A stretch of 64,000 nucleotides of DNA from an uncultured Nesterenkonia sp. (lineage in GTDB: Bacteria > Actinomycetota > Actinomycetes > Actinomycetales > Micrococcaceae). Below the pieces are notes generated by a model, which did no database searches, was not told the DNA's origin, and saw only the letters and a list, made by a program, of their open reading frames with translations. A program made the position numbers and the translations under genes. The DNA lies in NCBI GenBank assembly GCA_947494195.1, contig CANLUC010000007.1, positions 1 through 64,000 on the forward strand, read 5' to 3'. Shown one piece after another: positions 29,372-37,185 of this stretch (position 1 is the stretch's first letter; each line of letters opens with the position of its first letter).

Positions 29372-30101
29372 GGATCCGCTCTCCCTGGCTGGCTCTGCCA
29401 TCACTTCCCCTCTCGAATCCCTGGTGCAGCAGGGCCTCCGCTACACCGCCGAGCACCCCGAGGCCTCTGGTCACGGCGGGTGGTGGAACCAGCAGCCGAG
29501 CCTCCGCCCGCCGAAGAAGACCCCCGAAGGCATGGAGCAGGCTCGCCAGGCGGCCGTGTTGATGCTCTTCCATGCCCGCGATCACCACGACGACGCCGCG
29601 CACCTCCTGCTCACCGAGCGGTCCCCGGGGCTGAAGAAGCATCCTGGTCAGATCGCCTTCCCCGGCGGAGCGCAGGAGGATTTCGACCTCGACCCCACAG
29701 CGGCCGCGCTGCGCGAGGCGAAGGAAGAGGTGGGACTGGATCCGGCGCGGGTCCGCGTGCTCGGCGCGCTCCCCCCGGCGCCGGTGCCGATCAGCGGATT
29801 CATGGTGACCCCGGTGATCGGGATCGCGAGGACCACCGGGACGCTCACGCCGCAGAGCGGGGAGGTGGAACGCGTGCTCGAGGTGCGAGTGGATCAGCTG
29901 ATCCTGCCGGAGAATCGCCGCACCACGGTGCTGAGCCGCCCAGGCGCCGTCCTCCGCGCCCCGGCATTCCTGGTCGAGGGCACCCTGATCTGGGGCTTCA
30001 CCGCGATCCTGGTGGATCGGATGCTCAACCGGCTCGGCTGGGAAGAGCCCTGGGACACCAGCGTGAACGTGGACCCTCGGGACCACCTTCCAGGTCTCTG
30101 A
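29364..30101 (+). CDS. NUDIX hydrolase
   Basis: GX5EX7REUXEEXGU: GGAQEDFDLDPTAAALREAKEEVGLD; GTG start overlaps nth stop. Confidence 0.9.
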   Translation: MREDPLSLAGSAITSPLESLVQQGLRYTAEHPEASGHGGWWNQQPSLRPPKKTPEGMEQARQAAVLMLFHARDHHDDAAHLLLTERSPGLKKHPGQIAFPGGAQEDFDLDPTAAALREAKEEVGLDPARVRVLGALPPAPVPISGFMVTPVIGIARTTGTLTPQSGEVERVLEVRVDQLILPENRRTTVLSRPGAVLRAPAFLVEGTLIWGFTAILVDRMLNRLGWEEPWDTSVNVDPRDHLPGL

Positions 30102-30180
30102 TTTCGGGGTTCCGATTTCAGGGCTCCGATTTCAGGGCTCCGATTTCAGGGCTCTGATTTCAGGGCTCTGAGGTCTCGGG
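30097..30180. repeat. 14-bp tandem repeat (TCCGATTTCAGGGC), ~5-6 units
   Basis: Units at 30097, 30111, 30125, 30139, 30153 and a diverged unit at 30167. Confidence 0.92.
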
Positions 30181-30195
30181 TCTGCGGCCCCCGCG

Positions 30196-30930
30196 CTACA
30201 TCGAGTGCACGGCCACGCCCAGGGCGCGGTCGACCCCCTGAATCGACTCGGCCTGACGCGCGGCCATCGATTCCAGCATCTCCCGCGTGCCTGCGGCGCC
30301 GCCGAGTTCGGCGAAGTACTGCTCATGTGCCTCGAGTGAGGCCATCCCTCGCCGCAGCGGCTCTCCGCTGATATCGACCAGGTGCGTGGCAGCCGCGCGG
30401 AAGACAAGCAGCTCGCGTGCTCCCCACGGCTCCAGCCGCTCCTGCTCCAGCAGCTCGCGGAAGACCCATGGGTTATCGGCGTCGCGGACCGCATCGAGGG
30501 TCGCCAGCCCGGCAGCGCGATGATCTGCGTGATTCAGCCCCCACCCCACCTGAAGATCCCAGGTCTGTGTCATCACCACGTCCGGTCGGACCTGCCGGAT
30601 GCGTCGAGCGATCTGCCGACGCGCGTCCAGCGAGGGCTCGAGCACCCCGTCCGGCAGATCCAGGATCACGAGATCCTCGACGCCGACCAGCTCGCAGGCT
30701 CTCCGCTGCTCCGCGGCCCGGATCTCCGCGGCATCCTCGGGATCCTGGCTGCGCATCCCCGCTTCTCCGGCGGTGAGCAGCAGATAGGACACCTCGACGC
30801 CCTGCGCCGTCCAGCGCGCGACGGCGGCCGATCCGCCGTATTCCATGACGTCAGGATGGGCGACCACGCACAGCACTCGGCGCAGCTGCGAATCCTCGTA
30901 GAACGGAAGGTCCGGTGATTCGGTGCTCAT
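30196..30930 (-). CDS. PIG-L family deacetylase-like protein with variant AHPDV motif
   Basis: VVAHPDVMEYGG, HADHRAAG. Confidence 0.85.
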   Translation of the reverse strand: MSTESPDLPFYEDSQLRRVLCVVAHPDVMEYGGSAAVARWTAQGVEVSYLLLTAGEAGMRSQDPEDAAEIRAAEQRRACELVGVEDLVILDLPDGVLEPSLDARRQIARRIRQVRPDVVMTQTWDLQVGWGLNHADHRAAGLATLDAVRDADNPWVFRELLEQERLEPWGARELLVFRAAATHLVDISGEPLRRGMASLEAHEQYFAELGGAAGTREMLESMAARQAESIQGVDRALGVAVHSM

Positions 30931-31045
30931 CGGCCCAGTCTAGGCAGTTTTCCCCAGCTCATCCCACGGATCGGGGCGCCTCGGGGTTCTCCACCGAGGC
31001 TTCGGCAGACCACCTGAGCCAGCGAGCGGGCGGCAGGCTGATTCC

Positions 31046-32170
31046 ATGGAAACAGAAGCTCGGCTGCTGCTGATCACCGGAGATGCGCAGCTGCGTGATG
31101 ATGTGGCGCTCATCGCCGCAACGGTGGGGGCGGGGCTCGAGTCGCGTGAGAGCTGGCACGGCGTCGAGCCGCAGCAGTGGGCGGTGCTGATGTGTGGACC
31201 GGATCGCCCTCCACCCCAGCAGCGGCTGGCACGCCAGTCGCTGCTGGTCACTCGCACCGAGGGTGATCCGAGCACGGAACATCAGCTCTGGAGAACTGCA
31301 GCCGAACATCCGGGGCTGCGGCCGGTCCCGCTGCCTGCCGGTGAGTCTTGGTTGGCGCGACACCTCAGTGAGGCGGTGCTCGACCGCAGTCCTGGGCGCG
31401 TGGTCGCAGTGGCCGGAGCGCTCGGCGGAGCCGGTGTCAGCACGATCGCCTATCTCCTGGCCGCGGAGCTGGTGGTCCGCGGCGCCTCGGCAGCGCTCGT
31501 CGATGCGGACCCCTCACCCGGGGCCGGCATCGCGTCGCTGGTGGAGGGACTCCGTTCAGGAAAGCATCGGGACGAAGGTCTCAGCGACAGCGACAGGATC
31601 GGATGGGAGGCGCTCGGAGCGTTGGACGGAGAGATCTCCGCGGCGCAGCTGGGCGCCGCGCTGCCCGTCACCGAGGGGATACACGTGATCAGCGGCGCCC
31701 CCGGGGCCGAGATTCGACGGCGGATGCTCCCACCCGCGGTGCACGCGGCTCGACGTGCCTTCGACTGGGTGATCCTCGACGTCTCCCGGGACTACGAGGC
31801 GTGCCTGGCCGTGCTGGAGCATCTCGATCACCTCCTCCTGGTGACATCCTGCAGCGCCGCCGGTGCCCGGGCAGCGCGGCAGGTGAGCCGCTGCTACCCG
31901 GAGCTGCCGCTCGCACTGCTGGTCAACGGGATGGGCCACGCGGGATGGAGCCCGGACGAGGTCGCCGGCGCCGCAGGCATCCCGCTGGCAGGCGATGTGC
32001 CCGAGCAGCGTTGGATGCGCCGAGAAGCCGAGCTTGGCAGCGCCTATGAGCTCCTGCGCTCCCGCCGCGGTGCGGCCTATATCGGCACGCTCCTGGAGTC
32101 CCTCGACGGCGATGCGGCCGGAGTCGTGGGAGTCGAAGGAGCTGCTGGGACGCAGGTGCTGCATGAGTGA
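31046..32170 (+). CDS. ssd: septum-site determining protein / CpaE-like ATPase of Tad locus
   Basis: ParA-like GALGGAGVSTIAY, directly upstream of tadA. Confidence 0.85.
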   Translation: METEARLLLITGDAQLRDDVALIAATVGAGLESRESWHGVEPQQWAVLMCGPDRPPPQQRLARQSLLVTRTEGDPSTEHQLWRTAAEHPGLRPVPLPAGESWLARHLSEAVLDRSPGRVVAVAGALGGAGVSTIAYLLAAELVVRGASAALVDADPSPGAGIASLVEGLRSGKHRDEGLSDSDRIGWEALGALDGEISAAQLGAALPVTEGIHVISGAPGAEIRRRMLPPAVHAARRAFDWVILDVSRDYEACLAVLEHLDHLLLVTSCSAAGARAARQVSRCYPELPLALLVNGMGHAGWSPDEVAGAAGIPLAGDVPEQRWMRREAELGSAYELLRSRRGAAYIGTLLESLDGDAAGVVGVEGAAGTQVLHE

Positions 32171-33314
32171 TGCGAAGCTCGACGCGCTGCGCGAGAAGCT
32201 GACTTCCTCCGCCGAACCGGTGACGGCGGCACGGATCGCGGAGGCGGTCAGGGCCTCGGGATGGGCGCTCGGCTCGGCGACCACCGGAGAGCTCATCCGG
32301 ATGCTGCGCGACGAACTGGTGGGACTCGGGCCGCTGCAGACGTTGGTGGACGAACCAGACATCACCGACGTGCTGGTCGATGGGCGCGGACAGGTGTGGA
32401 CCGATGGGGCCAGCGGCTTGCAGCGGACCACGGTCCAGTTCGCTTCCGAGGAGCAGGTGCGAGGACTCGCGAGACGGCTCATCGCGCTCGCGGGAGGGCG
32501 GCTTGATGAGGGTCAGCCCTGCGCCGCCGGGCGGATCGGCAACTGCCGCATCCACGCAGTGATCCCGCCGGTAGCGGTGGAGGGCACCATGATCTCGATA
32601 CGAGTCGCCCGGGGCATGGCAGGGACCTTGGAGCAGCTCGCGCGGCAGTGGTCCGGTCCCGACATCTGGCTGCCGGTCATCCGAGGCATGGTGGAGGCGC
32701 GGCTCAACGTGCTCATCTCCGGTGCCACAGGCTCGGGAAAGACGAGCCTGCTCGCCTCGATGCTGGCCGAGTGTCCCCACCACGAGCGCATCATCATCGT
32801 GGAGGACACCACTGAGCTGCAGCCAGACCACCCGCACGTGCTCCACCTGCAGCAGCGGCGGGGAAATGTCGAAGGGGCCGGGAAGCTGAACATGGGTCAG
32901 CTCGTCCGGGAGACCCTGCGCATGCGGCCTGACCGACTCATCGTCGGAGAGTGCCGGGGCAGCGAGCTTCGCGACTTCCTCACCGCGATGAACACCGGTC
33001 ACCGCGGGGCCGTCGGCACCGTTCACGCCAACTCGCCGGACTCGGTCCCCGCGCGACTGGTCGCCATGGGAGCGCTGGCGGGCCTCTCGCCCCTGGCCGT
33101 GGCCCTCCAAGCCAGTGCTGCCCTGGATGCCGTCATCCACGTGGAACGACGCCAGGGGCGCCGATTGCCGACCGCGATCTCGCTGGTGACGTTCAGCGAC
33201 CACGCCGTGTCGATGACGCCCGCGCTTCTCACGCTGCCGGGAGCAGGGAATCAGTGGCGCACCGAGACGGGGCCAGGATGGACCGAGCTCACCGATCTGA
33301 TCGGCCTGCCGTGA
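32163..33314 (+). CDS. tadA: TadA/CpaF family secretion ATPase
   Basis: ISGATGSGKTSLL, VEDTTELQ, HRGAVGTVHANS. Confidence 0.93.
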   Translation: MSDAKLDALREKLTSSAEPVTAARIAEAVRASGWALGSATTGELIRMLRDELVGLGPLQTLVDEPDITDVLVDGRGQVWTDGASGLQRTTVQFASEEQVRGLARRLIALAGGRLDEGQPCAAGRIGNCRIHAVIPPVAVEGTMISIRVARGMAGTLEQLARQWSGPDIWLPVIRGMVEARLNVLISGATGSGKTSLLASMLAECPHHERIIIVEDTTELQPDHPHVLHLQQRRGNVEGAGKLNMGQLVRETLRMRPDRLIVGECRGSELRDFLTAMNTGHRGAVGTVHANSPDSVPARLVAMGALAGLSPLAVALQASAALDAVIHVERRQGRRLPTAISLVTFSDHAVSMTPALLTLPGAGNQWRTETGPGWTELTDLIGLP

Positions 33315-34096
33315 CCGTCTCCGCCGCGACCGGACTGGCGCTCGCCGTCGCAGTCCTGCTTGGCATTCGGCCCGACCGGCGGACAGTCGCGGTCCGATGG
33401 CCGGGAAGGTTCGGCGAGGCGGTGGTCCGCCGGGTGTCCCGCTCGGTCTCCCGCTCGGTGTCCCGCTCGGTGTCCCGCAGAGCGGGTGGTCAACACAGCG
33501 CCGAGCGTCTCCGCAGCGAGGCGGGGCAGCTGCTGCGACAGTACGCCGCACTGTTGCAGTCCGGACGGTCACAGCCGCAGGCCTGGGCGGACCTGAGCGC
33601 TCATTGGCGCTCGCGGACGCCGGGGCATCCACTGGCCGAAGTCTGCGCGCAGGCGTCTGCGGCGGAACAGGCAGGTCTGGGAGCAGTCGTCGGGCTGCGT
33701 CGCGCACTGCAGACCTCCAGCGCTCCGGAGGACCTTCGCGAGACTGAGGTCCTGCGCGAGGTGCTTGTCGCTCTCATCAGCCTGCACGCGCTCTCGCAGA
33801 CGACAGGTGCGCCGCTCTCGGAGCTGTGTCGCCGAGCCGCAGGCGCATTGGATGAGGCGACTGCGCTGCACGCGGCGATTCGCACGGCGGCCGCCGGTCC
33901 GCGGCTGACCCAGCTACTGCTCACACTTCTGCCGGCAGGCGGACTGGGCATGGGGATGCTGATGGGCGCGTCTCCACTGACGGTGCTGCTGGGAACGCCG
34001 TGGGGAGCCGGCGCGCTGCTGATGGGGACGGCGATGCTGGTGCTGGGCAGGTGCTGGAGTTCACGGCTGATTCGTTCAGTGAGTCAGCATGTCTGA
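33311..34096 (+). CDS. tadB: TadB-like membrane protein
   Basis: GTG at 33311, T2SSF-like protein between TadA and TadC. Confidence 0.8.
   Translation: MTVSAATGLALAVAVLLGIRPDRRTVAVRWPGRFGEAVVRRVSRSVSRSVSRSVSRRAGGQHSAERLRSEAGQLLRQYAALLQSGRSQPQAWADLSAHWRSRTPGHPLAEVCAQASAAEQAGLGAVVGLRRALQTSSAPEDLRETEVLREVLVALISLHALSQTTGAPLSELCRRAAGALDEATALHAAIRTAAAGPRLTQLLLTLLPAGGLGMGMLMGASPLTVLLGTPWGAGALLMGTAMLVLGRCWSSRLIRSVSQHV
33434..33478 (+). repeat. 12-bp in-frame tandem repeat in tadB (VSRS x ~4)
   Basis: GTGTCCCGCTCG / GTCTCCCGCTCG / GTGTCCCGCTCG / GTGTCCCGC. Confidence 0.9.
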
Positions 34097-34682
34097 GCCC
34101 GCGCTGCTGGCCCCCGTGGTGTGTGCGCTGCTGCTGACCCTCGGCGCGCTCTTCGCTGTTCCGGCCCGGATATCAGCTGGCAGTTCCCTGGGCCCAGAAC
34201 ATGCGGTCCTACGCCTCGTGCGTGCCGTCCTCTCCAACCGGCGAGTCGAAGTCGCCACTGCGCCGGATGCGGCCACCCTGTTGGATCTCACCGCGGCTGT
34301 GCTGCGAGCCGGAGTCGGCATCGAGGGCGCGCTGCGAAGGCTTGCCCTCGATGTGCCGGGAGCGGAGTCGCTGGATCGCGTCCACCGGGCATTGACGCTG
34401 GGTCAGGAGTGGGAGGACGCGTGGCGCTGCGTGGACCAGGCTTCCGAGCTGAAGCGCTTCGGTGAGAATCTGGCCTTTGCCTACACCACCGGCGCCCCCA
34501 CGGCGGAGCTTCTTGAACTTACAGCAGTCCAGGAGCGAGCGCGACGCCGGCAGCGCATCGACGAGCAGGCGGCCAAGCTCGGAGTCCAGATGGTGATGCC
34601 GCTGGGGTTCTGCTTCTTGCCTGCCTTCATCCTGCTCGGAGTCATTCCGGTGGTCCTAGGCCTGATGCAGGAACTGGCGTAG
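34089..34682 (+). CDS. tadC: TadC-like T2SS F-domain protein
   Basis: T2SSF-like pattern LGVQMVMPLGFCFLPAFILLGVIPVVLGL. Confidence 0.85.
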   Translation: MSEPALLAPVVCALLLTLGALFAVPARISAGSSLGPEHAVLRLVRAVLSNRRVEVATAPDAATLLDLTAAVLRAGVGIEGALRRLALDVPGAESLDRVHRALTLGQEWEDAWRCVDQASELKRFGENLAFAYTTGAPTAELLELTAVQERARRRQRIDEQAAKLGVQMVMPLGFCFLPAFILLGVIPVVLGLMQELA

Positions 34683-34692
34683 CCTGAGCCTC

Positions 34693-34998
34693 ATGTTGGC
34701 CGCCTTCTCCGTCGCCCCTGCCACCGCAGACACCCCCGAGGGGTCCGTCAGTGCCGCCGTCGCCGAGGCGGTGCGCATCGTGCGGGCCTCGGGGCTTCCG
34801 CACGAGACCACGTCCATGTTCACCACCATCGAGGGTGAGTGGGAGGAGGTCTTCGAGGTCATCCGCCGCGCGACCGAGGCCGTGACCGCTGTCAGTTCAC
34901 GCGTGAGTCTGGTGATAAAGGCAGATATCCGGCCGGGATTCAGCAACCAGCTCACCGAGAAGGTCACCAGGCTCGAGGAGCAGCTCAACCGCGAGTAA
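34693..34998 (+). CDS. thiamine-binding (MTH1187/YkoF-like) family protein
   Basis: Size and pattern: TTIEGEWEEVFEVIRRATEAV. Confidence 0.75.
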   Translation: MLAAFSVAPATADTPEGSVSAAVAEAVRIVRASGLPHETTSMFTTIEGEWEEVFEVIRRATEAVTAVSSRVSLVIKADIRPGFSNQLTEKVTRLEEQLNRE

Positions 34999-35950
34999 GC
35001 AGCTCGAGCTCCGCACGGAGATTGACCCGCGCCTGCTGCTCCCACCGGGCTCGGCCCAACGCGGTGTGGAACAGCGCCGGACGCTCCAGCAGCCGTTGCA
35101 GCACCTGCGCGCGTCCGCGGCGAAAGTCCGCCTCTGCCACGTGCTGGTAGTCCTGGCGCACCGCCGCCATGTATTGGGCGTACCGGGCCGGGTCCTGCGC
35201 CAGGATCTGCAGGTCTGCGTCCACCAGCACCGCCCCGTTGCGGTCATGAGGGAGAGGGTCATGCGTCTCAGTGACTCGGACCAGTCGCGCCGTCTCGTCC
35301 ACCGTCGCGGCACCCAGCAGGGGTCCCAACCGCGTCTCGGCGAGCAGAGCGGATTCCTCTTCATCGGCCCCCGCGGCACCGGAGTAGACGGCGTCGTGGA
35401 ACCATGCGGCGAGAGCCACGACGGGGCGCTGGGCGTGCGGCAGCTCCCCGGCACGGTCGAGCGTGCCCACCCCGCGCAGCACGGCCGCAAGGTGCGTCAT
35501 CGCGTGATAGCTGCGGTGCGGTTCGGACCACCGGTCCAGCAGCTCCTCCCCGAGCAGGTTCCACAGCTGGTCAAAGTCCTCGACCGGAGAGCGTGCGGCG
35601 TCGTCGTCCTCGGCTTCCGCCTCAGCGCTCTGCAGGGTGTGGCCCAGTCGGGACCAGGCGCGGGAGAGATTGGGCCGCAGCTTCTCCGGGCGGTGTGCGG
35701 CCGGGATGCGCAGCCCGCAGCGCAGCAGGACCCGGGTCAGCTCACGGCCTGAGACGGGGACGGCGCCGCGGGAGACCAGATCTTCATATCGGTGCGCCGG
35801 CACGTCGTAGTGGTCCTGGTCGAAGGCGCGAATGCTGATCCCTGCCGACGCGGCGAGGGCATGCAGCTCCCGCAGGGAGGTGTCCGAGATGAGGTGTGAG
35901 AAGACCGTCCCATGGGCGGGCCAAGTGGGCGGGTCGATATAGGTGGTCAT
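34985..35950 (-). CDS. DUF4031 domain fused to HD-type phosphohydrolase
   Basis: N-terminal IDPPTWPAHGTVFSHLISD (DUF4031-like); C-terminal SYHAMTHL ... WFHDAVY. Confidence 0.8.
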   Translation of the reverse strand: MTTYIDPPTWPAHGTVFSHLISDTSLRELHALAASAGISIRAFDQDHYDVPAHRYEDLVSRGAVPVSGRELTRVLLRCGLRIPAAHRPEKLRPNLSRAWSRLGHTLQSAEAEAEDDDAARSPVEDFDQLWNLLGEELLDRWSEPHRSYHAMTHLAAVLRGVGTLDRAGELPHAQRPVVALAAWFHDAVYSGAAGADEEESALLAETRLGPLLGAATVDETARLVRVTETHDPLPHDRNGAVLVDADLQILAQDPARYAQYMAAVRQDYQHVAEADFRRGRAQVLQRLLERPALFHTALGRARWEQQARVNLRAELELLTRG

Positions 35951-36086
35951 CTACGTTTTTCATCCTCTGCATTTCGTCCCATTCCATTGGGCGGAAAACC
36001 TGAAACACCCCGCTCATCTGCATCAGTCAGTCTAGGAGAGGGCCTCGAACCCCCTAAAGTGGCACACACCACGGTAAAGTGTCGGA

Positions 36087-36106
36087 ATACACATCGCACC
36101 GTGTAT
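36087..36106. promoter_or_regulatory. candidate operator ATACAC-N8-GTGTAT upstream of TAXI gene
   Basis: Inverted repeat in divergent intergenic region. Confidence 0.4.
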
Positions 36107-36177
36107 CGAAGCTGACTTTTGCCCATCGCATGAATCACTCCACGCACCACGACACCTTTTGAATGAGGAGAAGACCC

Positions 36178-37185
36178 ATGAGAATGCGTCGCACCGCCAT
36201 TGCGGTCACAGCTGCCGCCGCCCTGACTCTGTCCGCCTGCGGCGGAGGAGACGAAGAGACAGCCGAGGGTGAGGCTGCCACCGGAGATGAAGACAGCTAC
36301 ACGAACGAACTGACCTTCGGCACCGGCAGCACCGCCGGCACCTACTTCCCGCTGGGCGATGAGCTTGCCGCCATCTATGAGGACAACATTGAGGACGTCA
36401 GCGTCACCGCCATCGAGACCGGCGGCTCCGCAGACAACCTGGGTGGCATCTATCAGGAAGAGATGCAGCTGGGTCTGACCCAGAACGACACCGCCGCAAG
36501 CGGCGTCGCCGGTGAGATCCCGGACCTTGAAGATGTGCAGCTGGACAACTTCGGCTGGATCTCGAACCTCTACCCGGAGGCCGCGCACATCATCGTCCGT
36601 GAAGACTCCGGCATCGAGTCCATCGAAGACCTCGCGGGTCAGACCATCGCCGTCGGTGACGCCGGCTCGGGCACCCGCGCGATCTCCGACGCGATCCTTT
36701 CGGCCCACGGCATCGAAGAGGGCGACTACACCGCTGAGGTCGCCGACTTCGGTTCCTCCACGGATATGCTCGCCGACAGCCAGATCGACGCCTCCATCTT
36801 CGTGGTGGGCACCCCGGTGGCCGGTCTGACCCAGCTGGCGGCCTCCACCGACGTCCGGCTCCTGGGCATCGAAGAGGACATGACCGACGCGATCTCCGAA
36901 GATTCCGGCGCCGAGTCCTATGACATCTCCGCGGATGCCTATGACTTCCTCGATGAGGACGTCACCACGGTCTCGGTGTTCGCGGCCCTGGTCGCCTCCA
37001 CCACCCAGGTCAGTGAGGACCTCGCCTACGAGATCACCGCGGCGACCTTCGAGAACGCCGATGACATCACGCTCGAGGTCGGCGAGAACATCACTGAGGA
37101 GAACGCGCTCACCGGCATCGGCGATGTGCCGCTGCACCCCGGTGCGCAGCGTTACTTCGAAGAGCAGGGCATTGACCTGCCGTGA
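36178..37185 (+). CDS. TAXI family TRAP transporter solute-binding lipoprotein
   Basis: Lipobox LTLSACGG; GTGSTAGTYFPLG and IETGGSADNL motifs. Confidence 0.92.
   Translation: MRMRRTAIAVTAAAALTLSACGGGDEETAEGEAATGDEDSYTNELTFGTGSTAGTYFPLGDELAAIYEDNIEDVSVTAIETGGSADNLGGIYQEEMQLGLTQNDTAASGVAGEIPDLEDVQLDNFGWISNLYPEAAHIIVREDSGIESIEDLAGQTIAVGDAGSGTRAISDAILSAHGIEEGDYTAEVADFGSSTDMLADSQIDASIFVVGTPVAGLTQLAASTDVRLLGIEEDMTDAISEDSGAESYDISADAYDFLDEDVTTVSVFAALVASTTQVSEDLAYEITAATFENADDITLEVGENITEENALTGIGDVPLHPGAQRYFEEQGIDLP

Noticed and set aside
31046-32170. Ssd P-loop without the usual Lys (GGAGVST) as a third K-less ATPase
   Set aside because: Divergent P-loops are usual in the CpaE/Ssd family, so not added to the Lys-to-Thr observation.
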